DNA from: Planctomycetota bacterium
GTDB lineage: Bacteria; Planctomycetota; UBA1135; GCA-002686595
Direction: 5' to 3'
NCBI GenBank assembly: GCA_016795325.1
Contig: JAEUHY010000060.1
Span: 62,001-126,000 of the forward strand
DNA: 64,000 bases
A model generated the notes under the pieces. It worked only from the letters and a program-made list of their open reading frames with translations, had not been told where the DNA came from and searched no databases. Position 1 is the stretch's first letter; the number at the start of each line of letters is the position of its first letter. The translations under genes were made by a program, and so were the position numbers. Below, piece after piece: positions 36,431-45,552 of this stretch.

Positions 36431-37261
36431 ATGTCGACCCAACCTCGCTCCGAATCCTCCAAGTCGCGCAAGGTCACCACACGTTCGCTGCGCCAGATGA
36501 AGGAGCGCGGCGATCCGATCGCGGCGCTGACGGCCTACGACTTCCTCACGGCCGAGTTGCTCGACCGCGCCGGCATCGACGTGATCCTGGTGGGGGACTC
36601 GGCGGGCATGGTGGTGCAGGGGCTCGACACGACGGTGGGCGTGACGATGGAGCAGATGCTCTACCACTGCCAAGTCGTCTCTCGCGGCGTCGAGCGCGCG
36701 CTGGTGGTCGGCGACATGCCGTTCATGAGCTACCAGGTGAACGCTGACGAAGCGCTGCGCAACGCGGGCCGCATGGTGAAGGAGGCCGGCGTCGAAGCGG
36801 TCAAGCTCGAGGGCGGTCAGTCGATCTGCGGCACGGTGCGGCGCATCGTCGACGTCGGAATCCCGGTGATGGGGCACCTGGGCCTCACGCCGCAGTCGAT
36901 CCACAAGTTCGGCACGTACCAAGTGCGCGCGACCGAGCCCGAGGAGGCCGACGAAGTGCGCCGCGACGCGCTCGCGCTCGCCGAAGCCGGCGCGTTCGCG
37001 CTCGTGATCGAGAAGGTGCCCGCGCAGCTTGCGAGCGAGGTCGCGCGCAGCGTCGACATCCCTGTGATCGGCATCGGCGCGGGCGCGGGCTGCGACGGAC
37101 AGATCCTCGTCACGCAGGACATGCTCGGGCTCTACACGCGCTTTCATCCGCGCTTCGTGCGGCGCTACGCGGAGCTTGGCAACGCGATGCTCGGCGCCTT
37201 CGAGAGCTACCAGCGCGACGTGAAGGCGCGCAAATTTCCGAGCGCGGACGAGAGCTACTAG
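36431..37261 (+). CDS. panB: 3-methyl-2-oxobutanoate hydroxymethyltransferase
   Basis: 276 aa. The PEP-mutase-like barrel is identified by IAALTAYDFLTAELLDRAG, VILVGDSAGMVVQG, the DMPFMSYQ metal-binding region, VKLEGG and GHLGLTPQSI, all conserved in PanB. It transfers a hydroxymethyl group from methylene-tetrahydrofolate to 2-oxoisovalerate in pantothenate synthesis. Its stop codon TAG lies inside the CTAG terminus of the palindromic element at 37258, and the gene shows no sign of truncation (family length about 264). Confidence 0.97.
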   Translation: MSTQPRSESSKSRKVTTRSLRQMKERGDPIAALTAYDFLTAELLDRAGIDVILVGDSAGMVVQGLDTTVGVTMEQMLYHCQVVSRGVERALVVGDMPFMSYQVNADEALRNAGRMVKEAGVEAVKLEGGQSICGTVRRIVDVGIPVMGHLGLTPQSIHKFGTYQVRATEPEEADEVRRDALALAEAGAFALVIEKVPAQLASEVARSVDIPVIGIGAGAGCDGQILVTQDMLGLYTRFHPRFVRRYAELGNAMLGAFESYQRDVKARKFPSADESY

Positions 37262-37422
37262 TGTCGTGTTTCCGAAGTCCGTCGGAGATGTCGCTGGAAT
37301 CGGCGTTCCGGGCAAGGCGCGAGGATTCCAGGCGACCTGAATAGGTCGCCGAACCGGAGCAACGCCGCCAGGGGCGGCGAGGCCATCGAGATATGCGACG
37401 AAATTCGGAAACAGGACACTAG
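37258..37422. mobile_element. MITE-like palindromic element with 19-bp terminal inverted repeats
   Basis: CTAGTGTCGTGTTTCCGAA at 37258-37276 is the reverse complement of 37404-37422 with one mismatch, giving a 165-bp element bounded by CTAG. Inside are further palindromes: GGCGACCT-GAAT-AGGTCGCC at 37331-37350 and GCCGCC-AGG-GGCGGC at 37364-37378. It has no transposase frame. The layout fits a non-autonomous insertion or a repetitive extragenic palindrome. It starts in the stop codon of panB. No second copy was found in this window. Confidence 0.7.
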
Positions 37423-37771
37423 CGCGGCGGGCGCGAGAGCGGCGGCGCGCACGCATCGGCGGCAGCGCATTGCCGAGCCGTCTCGCCGAGGATTCTGCTG
37501 CGGCGCACGCTGCGTCGACCGCACGCACCAACGCGTGTCGCCGCGCCGGGCCCAGTTGCACTCGCGCAACGTCGCCCGGCTCCGCGTGGCAGTTCTGCGC
37601 AGGGGAAGGCCAGCGCACTGGAAGGCGTTTCCGACTCGCCCTGGAAACACTTCACGGCGTTGTCACACGCCGCGCCCCGGGCCAGCCTTGGAAGTTGCAT
37701 TGCCGGCGAAGTGGGGGTCCACTTCTTCTCCAATTGACCCTCCCGCAAGGGAGTTCTTCGCGACCCACACC
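37423..37771. other. Upstream region of the 37772 secreted protein
   Basis: About 350 bases without a gene. Close to the start codon lies a small hairpin with a GNRA loop (CTCCC-GCAA-GGGAG at 37740-37753), 18 bases before the ATG, overlapping where a ribosome-binding site is expected. No promoter boxes were recognised with confidence. Confidence 0.4.
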
Positions 37772-39043
37772 ATGAACATGAACAAGTTTCTGATCCCCCT
37801 CGCCGCCGCCTGCTTGGCCGGCGCCGCTTCTGCCGACACCCCCAACTTCGTCGACGCGCAGGGCAACGGTTTTCCTGTGACCGTGATCACTCTGCCGGTC
37901 CAAGGGCCGAGCTACACCCAGGACATGTGGATCTCTCCGAGCCCGGACGTCTACGCCGCGCTCGACAGCACGATTCCCTCGGGCATTTACTACTTCCAGC
38001 TGCTCGACCTGGACTTCAACAACCTCTCGGAACTCGCCCTGGGCGATCGCATGTTCGAGGTTGTGAACAACGCCGGCGCCCTGACGGTGACCCGCATGGG
38101 CGGTACGCCCGATCTGCCCGAGCCGGGCGCCGGCGCCGGCGGAGTCGGCCAGAGCATCCCGCTGTTCCCGTTCGTCAGCGCGCCGTACTACCCCAACCGC
38201 CCTGACCTCCTGTGCGCCCACAAGGCGATCATCTTCGAATTGCTCCCCGACGGCTCGAACCGCATCGTGCGCAGCGGCTTCTTCCGCGTCGGCGACGGTC
38301 AGGTGGCCTCGATCTCCGGCATCGTGTTCAACGACGTCGACCGCGACGGCGCGCGCGACGCGGGCGAGCAGGGCATCGCCGGACGCACCGTCAAGCTGGT
38401 CTCGAACAACCCCGCCACCGCCGGTCAGGTCGTCGCGACCAAGACCACGGGCGCTGCGGGCGAGTACATCTTCGAAGGCGTCAACCCCGGCGACTGCAGC
38501 GTTGTGCTCGAGATCGACGCCGCGCAGTTCCTCGCGACGACTCCGATGGACGTGCGCCTGGGCAACTGCGGCTGCGGCTCGCAGATCGTCGACTTCGGTG
38601 CGGTGCCGCTGGCCAGCCAGTGCGAAGGCCGTACGCCCGGCTACTGGCGCAACAACAACGGCATCGCGCAGATCAACGCCGGTCAATGGTGGGACGAACT
38701 GCGCGACCTGAAGCTGGTGAACTCGTGCGGTTGGAACTTCGACCCCACGGGCAACGTGTCGCTGTGGAAGTGCTACATGAGCGGCTCGAACTCGTACAAC
38801 ATGGCCTACAAGCTCTCGTCGCACCTCGCGGCGATGAAGCTCAACGTCCTGTCGGGCCGCGTGTCGGAGAACTGCCGCGTGCACACGCCGTTCGGCGAGA
38901 AGACCATCGGTCAGCTGATCCAGATGGCCAACGACGCGATCATCGACGACCCGTACACGCCGCCCTGCGACGATGACCGGGCCTACCAGGAGCAGCTCAA
39001 GAACGTGCTCGACAAGGCCAACAACAACCTGAACTGGCTCTGA
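37772..39043 (+). CDS. Secreted protein with SdrD-B-like domain and TPGYW C-terminal domain
   Basis: 423 aa. A signal peptide (cleavage near GAASA-DT, residue 21) precedes a beta-rich N-terminal part. At about residues 180-285 lies an SdrD B-like domain: ISGIVFNDVDRDGARDAGEQ followed by GIAGRTVKLVSN, with the Asp-rich calcium-binding loop. The C-terminal about 140 residues start with a TPGYWRNNNG motif and carry LSSHLAAMKLNVLSG, a module of unknown role found in bacterial surface proteins. Likely extracellular. It is followed by two hairpins, the second with a T-tract, so it is a single-gene unit that may be well expressed. Confidence 0.8.
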   Translation: MNMNKFLIPLAAACLAGAASADTPNFVDAQGNGFPVTVITLPVQGPSYTQDMWISPSPDVYAALDSTIPSGIYYFQLLDLDFNNLSELALGDRMFEVVNNAGALTVTRMGGTPDLPEPGAGAGGVGQSIPLFPFVSAPYYPNRPDLLCAHKAIIFELLPDGSNRIVRSGFFRVGDGQVASISGIVFNDVDRDGARDAGEQGIAGRTVKLVSNNPATAGQVVATKTTGAAGEYIFEGVNPGDCSVVLEIDAAQFLATTPMDVRLGNCGCGSQIVDFGAVPLASQCEGRTPGYWRNNNGIAQINAGQWWDELRDLKLVNSCGWNFDPTGNVSLWKCYMSGSNSYNMAYKLSSHLAAMKLNVLSGRVSENCRVHTPFGEKTIGQLIQMANDAIIDDPYTPPCDDDRAYQEQLKNVLDKANNNLNWL

Positions 39044-39053
39044 GACCAGCGCG

Positions 39054-39082
39054 CAGCGGGTCCGCAACGAGCGGATCCGCTG
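39054..39082 (+). terminator. First of two tandem hairpins
   Basis: CAGCGGGTCCG and CGGATCCGCTG pair over 11 bases with one G-U-type mismatch around a seven-base loop, starting 10 bases after the stop codon of the 37772 gene. Confidence 0.5.
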
Positions 39083-39095
39083 TGCAGAACGAAAC

Positions 39096-39144
39096 AGCCG
39101 CGGGGCGTCCCGGAGCAATCCGGGCCGCCCCGCGGCTCTTTTTT
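39096..39144 (+). terminator. Rho-independent terminator
   Basis: A 12-bp stem (AGCCGCGGGGCG at 39096-39107 with CGCCCCGCGGCT at 39126-39137), with inner CCCGG/CCGGG pairing, is followed by CTTTTTT. It is the clearest intrinsic terminator of the window and ends the secreted-protein transcript; the oppositely oriented S1 gene ends 38 bases further on. Confidence 0.88.
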
Positions 39145-39181
39145 CGTTCGCGCGGTTCGCGCGCTCCTAGGCGTTGCGCGC

Positions 39182-40402
39182 TCAGGACTTCTTGTCGCCC
39201 AGCGCCTTCTTGAACAGCGAGCCGAGGTTCGTGCTGGCCTTGGAGCCCGAGTTGCGCTGCAGCATCTCGTCGATCAGGCCGCTCTCGACCGAGTCTTCCG
39301 AGCCGATGAGCGCGCCGCGGTCGTCGAAGCGCGTCAGCGACACGCGCCGCTGCTTGGGGTCGACGTTCTGCACGCGCACCGTGATCTGCTGGCCCATCGC
39401 CACCGCGTCCTGCGGCCGGCGCACGCGCTCCTTGCTCATCTGCGAGACGTGGAGCAAGCCTTCGACGCCGGGGAGCAGCTCGACGAACGCGCCGAACTCG
39501 GTCAGGCGCACGATCTTGCCCGTCAGCGTCTGTCCGGTCGCGACGCGCGAACCGACTTCGTCCCACGGGTCGGCCTCGAGCTGCTTCATGCCCAGCCCGA
39601 TGCGTTTGCCGCCTTCCTTGATGTCGAGGATCATCACGCGCACGACGTCGCCCTTCTTGACGGCTTCCGCGGCGTTCTCGACGCGCTTGCGCGAGATGTT
39701 CGACACGTGCAGCAGGCCTTCGACGCCGCCGCCGATGTCGACGAACGCCCCGAAGGGCTCGACGCGCGCGACCTTGCCCTGGACGACCTGGCCGGGCTGC
39801 AGCGAGCCGACGGCGTCCTTGCGCGCGACTTCGCGCTCGACTTCGAGCACCTTGCGGCGCGACACGAGCACGCGCTTGCGGCTGGGGTCGATCTCGAGCA
39901 CTTCGCACTCGAGCGTGCGGTTCAGGTACTGCGCGAGGTTGTCCTCACGGCCCAGTCCGACCTGCGAGGCCGGCATGAAGGCCGCGATCGGCCCGATGCG
40001 CAGCTCGAGCCCGCCGGTGTTCTGGCCGCTGACGCGCGCTTCGACGCGGGCGCCGACCGCGAGCTCGTTCCACGCGGCGAGCGCCTTGGCTTCCTTGCGC
40101 GAGAGAACGTGCAGGCCGTCCTCCATGCCGTGCATCGAGAACTCGAACACCGCGCCGACCGCGGGGAGCTCTTCGAACTCGGAGCGCTTGATCACGCCCT
40201 GCGCGCGCGGGCCGAGCTCGACGATCACGTCGTCGCCGCTCACGCCCACGATCACGCCCTTGATCAGGCGCGAAGAGGCGGCGCTCCCGCCCTTGGCGGG
40301 CGGACGGCCGCTCTCGTCCAGCTCCTGGAGGTTCACGCCGTCGAGGGCGGCGTCGATTTCGGAGGCGAGGGGATCGTTGCGTGAGGCGTTCGGCTTGGTC
40401 AT
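39182..40402 (-). CDS. S1 RNA-binding-domain protein (ribosomal protein S1-like)
   Basis: 406 aa with four S1/OB repeats: about 46-105 (LIKGVIVGVSGDDVIVELG), about 117-185 (VGARVEARVSGQNTGGLELR), about 200-275 (GKVARVEPFGAFVDIGGGVE) and about 285-360 (GKIVRLTEFGAFVELLPGVE). Repeats 3 and 4 have the strongest match to the S1 consensus (EGLLHVS). Classical S1 has six repeats; four-domain forms are known in several phyla and can act as the ribosomal S1 or as a separate RNA-binding factor. The C-terminal 40 residues are Ser/Lys-rich. The role as rpsA is probable but not certain. Confidence 0.8.
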   Translation of the reverse strand: MTKPNASRNDPLASEIDAALDGVNLQELDESGRPPAKGGSAASSRLIKGVIVGVSGDDVIVELGPRAQGVIKRSEFEELPAVGAVFEFSMHGMEDGLHVLSRKEAKALAAWNELAVGARVEARVSGQNTGGLELRIGPIAAFMPASQVGLGREDNLAQYLNRTLECEVLEIDPSRKRVLVSRRKVLEVEREVARKDAVGSLQPGQVVQGKVARVEPFGAFVDIGGGVEGLLHVSNISRKRVENAAEAVKKGDVVRVMILDIKEGGKRIGLGMKQLEADPWDEVGSRVATGQTLTGKIVRLTEFGAFVELLPGVEGLLHVSQMSKERVRRPQDAVAMGQQITVRVQNVDPKQRRVSLTRFDDRGALIGSEDSVESGLIDEMLQRNSGSKASTNLGSLFKKALGDKKS

Positions 40403-40548
40403 GTGAGGGTGGCGGAAGCCGAGCAGGATACCGCGGCTGTGGGAAGCCGTCAGCGGCTACCCGGAAGTGCGCGGGCGGGCGGCGATTGTCGGCCGCTGTC
40501 TGGCGTGCCAAGCTGCGCGCCGGCGGCCCGGAACAGGGCTCCTCCGCA

Positions 40549-41607
40549 GTGACCACCCGCATCCCCGTCTCCGTGCTCGGCGCCACCGGCGTGGTCGGCC
40601 AGCGCTTCGTGGCGCGCCTCGCCGCGCACCCCTGGTTCGAGCTGACGCACCTCGCCGCCAGCGAGCGCAGCGCAGGGCGTTCCTACGAGGAGGCCTGCAC
40701 GTGGCGCGTGCCGGGTTCTCCGGCCTACGCGGGCCTGGGGCGGCGGGCGGTGGTGGAGTGCACCCCGGAGAGCGCCTTCGCGCCGGTGGTGTTCTCGGCG
40801 CTCGACACGGCGGCCGCCGCCGAGCTCGAGCCGCAGTTCGCACGCGCGGGCGCGGTCGTGTTCTCGAACGCCAGCGCGTTCCGTATGGAGGAGGACGTCC
40901 CGCTGCTCGTCCCCGAGGTGAACGCCGAGCACCTGCGTCTGCTCGACGTGCAGCGCGCGCGGCGCGGATGGCGCGGCGCGATCGTGTGCAATCCCAACTG
41001 CACGACCGCCGTGCTGGTCAGCGTGCTCGCGCCGCTGGAGCGCCGCTTCGGTGTCGAGGCCGTGCTCATGGCGAGCTTCCAAGCGGCCTCGGGCGCCGGC
41101 TATCCCGGCGTCCCGAGCCTCGACGTGCTCGGCAACGTCGTGCCCTTCATCCGCGGCGAAGAACCCAAGGTCGAGGCCGAGACGCGCAAGCTGCTCGGAC
41201 GTTACGAGTCGGGCGCGGTTGCGCCGGCGGAGTGCGTCGTTTCGGCGCACTGCCAGCGCGTTCCGGTGGTCGACGGACACGGCGAGGCGTTGTCGCTGCG
41301 TTTGCGCGGCGCGCCGTCGCTCGAGGACGTGAGCCGCGCGCTGCGCGAATGGCGCGCCGAGCCGCAAGAACTCGGCCTGCCCACGGCGCCGCAGCCTGCG
41401 CTGCTCCTGCATTCCGCCGAGGATCGCCCGCAGCCGCGTCTGGATGTCGATGTCGGCGGCGGCATGGCGGTGCACGTCGGTCGCCTGCGCGCGTGCCCGG
41501 TGCTCGGCGTCAAGCTCTTCGCGCTCGGGCACAACCTCGAGCGCGGCGCCGCCGGCGCTTCGGTGCTCAACGCCGAGTTGATGTACGCCCGTGGCCAACT
41601 CGTCTGA
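40549..41607 (+). CDS. asd: Aspartate-semialdehyde dehydrogenase
   Basis: 352 aa from a GTG; upstream codons are not gene-like. The NADP-binding loop SVLGATGVVGQRF (residues 8-20), FSALDTAAA, the catalytic Cys151 in VCNPNCTTAVL, and SAHCQRVPVVDGHGE with the active-site His are all present. The CNPNC sequence and length match the archaeal/fungal-type enzyme branch, not the E. coli type. It reduces aspartyl phosphate to aspartate semialdehyde for lysine, threonine and methionine. Its 3' end almost meets the aspartate kinase start, so the two are coupled. Confidence 0.94.
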   Translation: MTTRIPVSVLGATGVVGQRFVARLAAHPWFELTHLAASERSAGRSYEEACTWRVPGSPAYAGLGRRAVVECTPESAFAPVVFSALDTAAAAELEPQFARAGAVVFSNASAFRMEEDVPLLVPEVNAEHLRLLDVQRARRGWRGAIVCNPNCTTAVLVSVLAPLERRFGVEAVLMASFQAASGAGYPGVPSLDVLGNVVPFIRGEEPKVEAETRKLLGRYESGAVAPAECVVSAHCQRVPVVDGHGEALSLRLRGAPSLEDVSRALREWRAEPQELGLPTAPQPALLLHSAEDRPQPRLDVDVGGGMAVHVGRLRACPVLGVKLFALGHNLERGAAGASVLNAELMYARGQLV

Positions 41608-41617
41608 AAAGGTCGCC

Positions 41618-42973
41618 ATGCCGCTCGTGATGAAGTTCGGCGGCTCGTCGGTCGCGGACGCTGCGTGCATGCGGCAGGCCGCGCAGTTGGTCGAGCAAGC
41701 GCTGCCCCACGCGCCGCTCGTGGTGCTCTCCGCGATGGGCAAGACCACCGACGCGCTGTTCCGCGGCGCACGGGCCGCGCGCGACGGACGCTTGGACGCC
41801 GCGCGCGCGGAACTCGAGCAGATCGGCGCGCGGCACGTCGACGCCGCGCGCGGGCTCTTCGACGGCGCGCCGCCCGCGGAGTTGGAGCAGGCGCTGCGCG
41901 GGCGGCTCGAGGAACTCGAACGCATCTTCCAAGGTTTGGCGCTGCTGGCAGAGCTCTCGCCGCGTTCGATGGACGCCATCGCCGCGCGCGGGGAGCTGCT
42001 CTCGACGACGCTGTTCGCCGCCTACTTCCGCCAGCGCTCCGCGGACTCCGAGTGGTTCGACGCACGCAGCGTGCTGCGCACCGACAGCGCGCACGGCGCA
42101 GCGCAGCCGCGCATGGAATCGGTGCGCGCACTAGCGCTCGAACGCCTCGCGCCGCGCCTCGCGCCCGGCCGTGCGCTCGTGACGCAGGGCTACATCGGCG
42201 CCGACGAAACCGGCGCGACGACGACGCTCGGCCGCGGCGGGAGCGATTGGAGCGCGTCGCTGCTCGGCGCCGCGCTCGGCGCGCACGAAGTGCAGATCTG
42301 GACCGACGTCGAAGGCGTCTACACCGCCGATCCGCGCCTCGCGCCGCGCGCGGAGCCGATCGCGGAGCTGTCCTTCGCCGAGGCGGCCGAACTCGCGGCG
42401 TTCGGCGCGAAGGTGCTGCACCCCGCGACGATCCAGCCCGCAGTCGAAGCGAACATCCCGGTCACGGTGCGCCACACGCTGCGGCCCGCCGGCCGCTTCA
42501 CGACGATCCGCGGGACCTCGCGCGGCGCGCGCTCGGTCACGGCGCTGGCGACGCGCGGCCCCGTGCACGTGCTGACCGTGACGTCCTCGCGCATGCTCGC
42601 GCAGGCCGGTTTCCTGGCGCGCCTGTTCGAGGTGTTCGGCGACGAAGGTGTCAGCGTCGATCTCGTCGCCACGGCGGAGGTTTCGGTCTCGCTCACCGTG
42701 GAGGCCGACGCTCCGCTCGAGCGCCTCGTCGCGCGCATCGCGCCGTTCGCACGCTGCGAAGTAGCGCGCGAGCGAGCGATCGTCGCGCTGGTCGGCGAGC
42801 GGCTGCGCGAAACGCGCGGGGTCGCCGCGGCGGCCCTGGCCGCGTTGACGCCTTTCCACGTCGAGATGCTCTCGATGGGCGCGAACGAGATCAACCTCAG
42901 CGTCGTGGTGAAGGCCGAGCAGGCGCACGACGCGCTGCGCGCCTTGCACGCGCGTTTTTTCGAGAGCGCGTGA
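41618..42973 (+). CDS. lysC: Aspartate kinase
   Basis: 451 aa. The ATG at 41618 has AAGG upstream and gives the family-typical start MPLVMKFGGSSVADA; a GTG at 41591 inside asd is the alternative. The kinase domain has FGGSSVAD, GYIGADETGATTTLGRGGSD (aspartate and ATP binding) and IWTDVEGVYTADPR. Two C-terminal ACT-like regions follow (VHVLTVTSSRMLAQAGFLA and the SVDLVATAEVSVSLTVE segment), which usually confer feedback control by lysine or threonine. It phosphorylates aspartate for Asd. Confidence 0.95.
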   Translation: MPLVMKFGGSSVADAACMRQAAQLVEQALPHAPLVVLSAMGKTTDALFRGARAARDGRLDAARAELEQIGARHVDAARGLFDGAPPAELEQALRGRLEELERIFQGLALLAELSPRSMDAIAARGELLSTTLFAAYFRQRSADSEWFDARSVLRTDSAHGAAQPRMESVRALALERLAPRLAPGRALVTQGYIGADETGATTTLGRGGSDWSASLLGAALGAHEVQIWTDVEGVYTADPRLAPRAEPIAELSFAEAAELAAFGAKVLHPATIQPAVEANIPVTVRHTLRPAGRFTTIRGTSRGARSVTALATRGPVHVLTVTSSRMLAQAGFLARLFEVFGDEGVSVDLVATAEVSVSLTVEADAPLERLVARIAPFARCEVARERAIVALVGERLRETRGVAAAALAALTPFHVEMLSMGANEINLSVVVKAEQAHDALRALHARFFESA

Positions 42974-42985
42974 GCGCGGCGTGGT

Positions 42986-43762
42986 TCAGGTTCGCCGCGC
43001 CACTTGCATCGCACTCGCCTGGTCGCTGCTCCACACCACGAGCTCGCCCAGGTTGACGCGCCGCGGCCGCGTGACGACAAAACGCACGATCTCCGCGATG
43101 TCCTGCGGCAGCAGGTGGTCGACACCCGCGTAGACCTTCGCGGCGCGCTCGCGGTCGCCCTTGAAGCGCACGTCGCTGAAGTCGGTCTTGACCATGCCGG
43201 GATCGACCGTCGCGACGCGCACGCCCTTGTCGAACAGGTCGTAGCGCAGGCTCTCGTACAGCGCGCGCACGGCCGCCTTGCTCGCGCAGTAGACGTTGCC
43301 GCCCGGATAGGCCTGCCGTCCTGCGACGCTGCCGATCAGCACCACGTCGCCGCGCCGGCGCGCGACCATCGCAGGCGTCGTCGCACGCAACACGTGCAGC
43401 ACGCCCAGCACGTTGGTGTCGAGCATCTCCTTCCAATCGTTCGGGTCGCCCTGCTGCAGCGGCTCGAGCCCGCGCGCGAGTCCGGCGTTGGCGACCACGA
43501 TGTCGAACTGGCGCGAACCGAGCGCGGCTTGCACGGCGGCCGCGTCGCGCACGTCGAGCGGCAGCACCTCGGCGTCGGGGAGCTCGCGCGCGACGCGTTC
43601 GAGCTCCGCGCGGCGCCGCGCGGCGAGCACGAGCCGGGCGCCCGACGCCGCGAGCGCGCGGGCGATCGCTTCGCCGATCCCCGCTGACGCGCCGGTGACC
43701 AGCGCACTCTGGCCCTGAAGAGAGTTGTCCCGCGCGTACTCCGAGGTGTTCGTGGTGCTCAT
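42986..43762 (-). CDS. Short-chain dehydrogenase/reductase
   Basis: 258 aa from the ATG at 43762. Classical SDR motifs: the cofactor loop TGASAGIGEAIARAL, the NAG motif in VVANAGLA, and the catalytic Ser in LIGSVAGRQAYPGGNVYCASKAA split as Ser in IGSVAG and Y-x3-K in YCASK. The Arg after the glycine motif (AARRRAEL) suggests NADP preference. The overall pattern resembles YdfG-like 3-hydroxy-acid dehydrogenases. It is convergent with lysC and divergent from the amidohydrolase gene. Substrate unknown. Confidence 0.9.
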   Translation of the reverse strand: MSTTNTSEYARDNSLQGQSALVTGASAGIGEAIARALAASGARLVLAARRRAELERVARELPDAEVLPLDVRDAAAVQAALGSRQFDIVVANAGLARGLEPLQQGDPNDWKEMLDTNVLGVLHVLRATTPAMVARRRGDVVLIGSVAGRQAYPGGNVYCASKAAVRALYESLRYDLFDKGVRVATVDPGMVKTDFSDVRFKGDRERAAKVYAGVDHLLPQDIAEIVRFVVTRPRRVNLGELVVWSSDQASAMQVARRT

Positions 43763-43834
43763 CGTGCCGCGGAGCATATCGGCGGCACGCTCGAGGCAGA
43801 TCCGCGAGCTGCGCGGACGTAACCTGCTCAGCGC

Positions 43835-45532
43835 ATGAAGCTGCTCCACGTCCTCGCGCCTCTACTCGCCGCGTTCGTCTCCACCTGCGCCAGCGTGTCG
43901 AGCGCGCCGCCGCCGCCCGCCACGTTGATCCACAACGGCCGCATCTACCTCGGCGCGCCGCGCTGGCTCGCTGTCGAAGCGCTGCTGGTGAGCGAAGGAC
44001 GCGTCGTCGCGGCCGGCTCGGTGCGTGAACTCGAAGGAGCTCCGTGGCGCATCACGGAGCGAATGGACTTGCGCGGCGCCGTCGCGCTGCCCGGTCTGCA
44101 GGATGCGCACGGGCACGTCGAAGGGCTCGGCGAGTCGCTCGAGACGGTGGATCTGCGCGGCGCGGCGAGCTACGAGGAGCTGATCGCGCGCGTCGTCGAA
44201 CGGGCGCGCGTCACGCCCGAAGGCGAGTGGATCCGCGGGCGCGGCTGGGACCAGAACCTGTGGCCGTCGAGGGAGTTCCCGCACCACGCCGCGCTGAGCG
44301 CTGCGACGCCGCGACATCCGGTGCTGCTCGAGCGCGTCGACGGACACGCGAGCTTCGCCAACGCGGCCGCGCTGCGTGCGGCCGGCCTCGACCGGGCCTT
44401 CGCGGGCGAGGATGAACTCGCGGGCGGCCGTGTTCTGCTCGACGCCGAGCGCCGTCCCACCGGAGTGTTCGTCGACACGGCCATGGGCTTGCTCGACAAA
44501 CATGCGCCGGCGCCTAGCGCCGCCGTGCGCGAACGCCGCTGGCTGGCCGCGGAGGCGCTGCTGCTCGAACTGGGAATCACCTGCGCGCACGACATGGGCG
44601 TCTCTCCAACGACGGTGGAGCTGCTCGCCCGCCTGCGCGACGAAGGTCGACTCAAGCTGCGCCTGGTCGAATACCTCGCCGGCGGCGTCGGGATGAACGC
44701 GCAGGACGTGCAGGGCTTTCCGCTCGCCCCCGACGCGCTCGATCGGCTGAGCGTTCCGGGCGTGAAGCTCTACGCCGACGGCGCGCTCGGCTCGCGAGGC
44801 GCGGCGCTGCTCGAGCCGTACCACGATGAGCCCGGGCAACGCGGGTTGATGGTCATGTCGCCCGAGGAACTGCGCGCGGCGTTGGCCGTGTGTGCGGGCG
44901 CGGGTCTGCAGCCGGCGGTGCACGCGATCGGCGACCGCGCGAACCGGGTCGTGCTCGATCTGTTCGAGGAACGCGTGCGCGCCGACGCGTCGTTCCGTGC
45001 GCTGCGGCCGCGCGTCGAACACGCGCAGGTGGTCGCGCGCGCCGACTGGCCGCGCTTCGACGCGTTGGGCGTGATCGCTTCGATGCAGCCCACGCACGCG
45101 ACCAGCGACATGCCCTGGGCGCCGCGGCGCCTGGGCCCCGAGCGCATCGACGGCGCGTACGCCTGGCGCGAGTTGGTGGGCGATCCGCACCAACTCGCCT
45201 TCGGGAGCGATTTCCCCGTCGAGCGACCGCATCCATTCGAAGGCCTCTACGCCGCGATCACCTGTGCGACGCCCTCGGGCGAACCGCCCGACGGGTTCCG
45301 GCCCGACCAGCGACTGACCGCGGCGGAGGCGCTCTCGGCCTTCACCTGGGGCGCGGCTCGCGCGGCGCACCAGGAGGCGCGGCGCGGCCGTCTCGAACCG
45401 GGTTACTTCGCCGATCTCACCGTGGTCGACCTCGACCCGCTCGCGGTCGAGCCGGTGCAACTGCTGCGTGCGCGCGTGCTCGCGACGATCATCAACGGCG
45501 AGGTCGTGTACCGCGCGCCGTCCGGCGACTAA
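43835..45532 (+). CDS. Exported YtcJ-like amidohydrolase
   Basis: 565 aa. The N-terminus looks like an export signal (KLLHVLAPLLAAFVSTCASV); the Cys could be lipidated, but Thr before it departs from the lipobox. The amidohydrolase_3 features are LHNGRIYLG-like IHNGRIYLGAP, the metal-binding H-x-H in DAHGHVEG, KLYADGALGSRGAALLEPY, a VHAIGDRANR His, and FGSDFPVERPHPF near the C-terminus. YtcJ-family enzymes hydrolyse amide or formamide bonds; the substrate is unknown. It is followed 20 bp later by the OsmC gene. Confidence 0.88.
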   Translation: MKLLHVLAPLLAAFVSTCASVSSAPPPPATLIHNGRIYLGAPRWLAVEALLVSEGRVVAAGSVRELEGAPWRITERMDLRGAVALPGLQDAHGHVEGLGESLETVDLRGAASYEELIARVVERARVTPEGEWIRGRGWDQNLWPSREFPHHAALSAATPRHPVLLERVDGHASFANAAALRAAGLDRAFAGEDELAGGRVLLDAERRPTGVFVDTAMGLLDKHAPAPSAAVRERRWLAAEALLLELGITCAHDMGVSPTTVELLARLRDEGRLKLRLVEYLAGGVGMNAQDVQGFPLAPDALDRLSVPGVKLYADGALGSRGAALLEPYHDEPGQRGLMVMSPEELRAALAVCAGAGLQPAVHAIGDRANRVVLDLFEERVRADASFRALRPRVEHAQVVARADWPRFDALGVIASMQPTHATSDMPWAPRRLGPERIDGAYAWRELVGDPHQLAFGSDFPVERPHPFEGLYAAITCATPSGEPPDGFRPDQRLTAAEALSAFTWGAARAAHQEARRGRLEPGYFADLTVVDLDPLAVEPVQLLRARVLATIINGEVVYRAPSGD

Positions 45533-45552
45533 CCTTCGCGCCCTTCACCACC

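Noticed and set aside
37258..37650. Minus-strand peptide over the inverted-repeat element
   Set aside because: It is a translation of the palindromic element and its flank, with no start signal or domain.
41591..41617. GTG at 41591 as the aspartate kinase start
   Set aside because: It adds a non-conserved leader overlapping asd; the ATG at 41618 has a better ribosome-binding site and gives the standard N-terminus.
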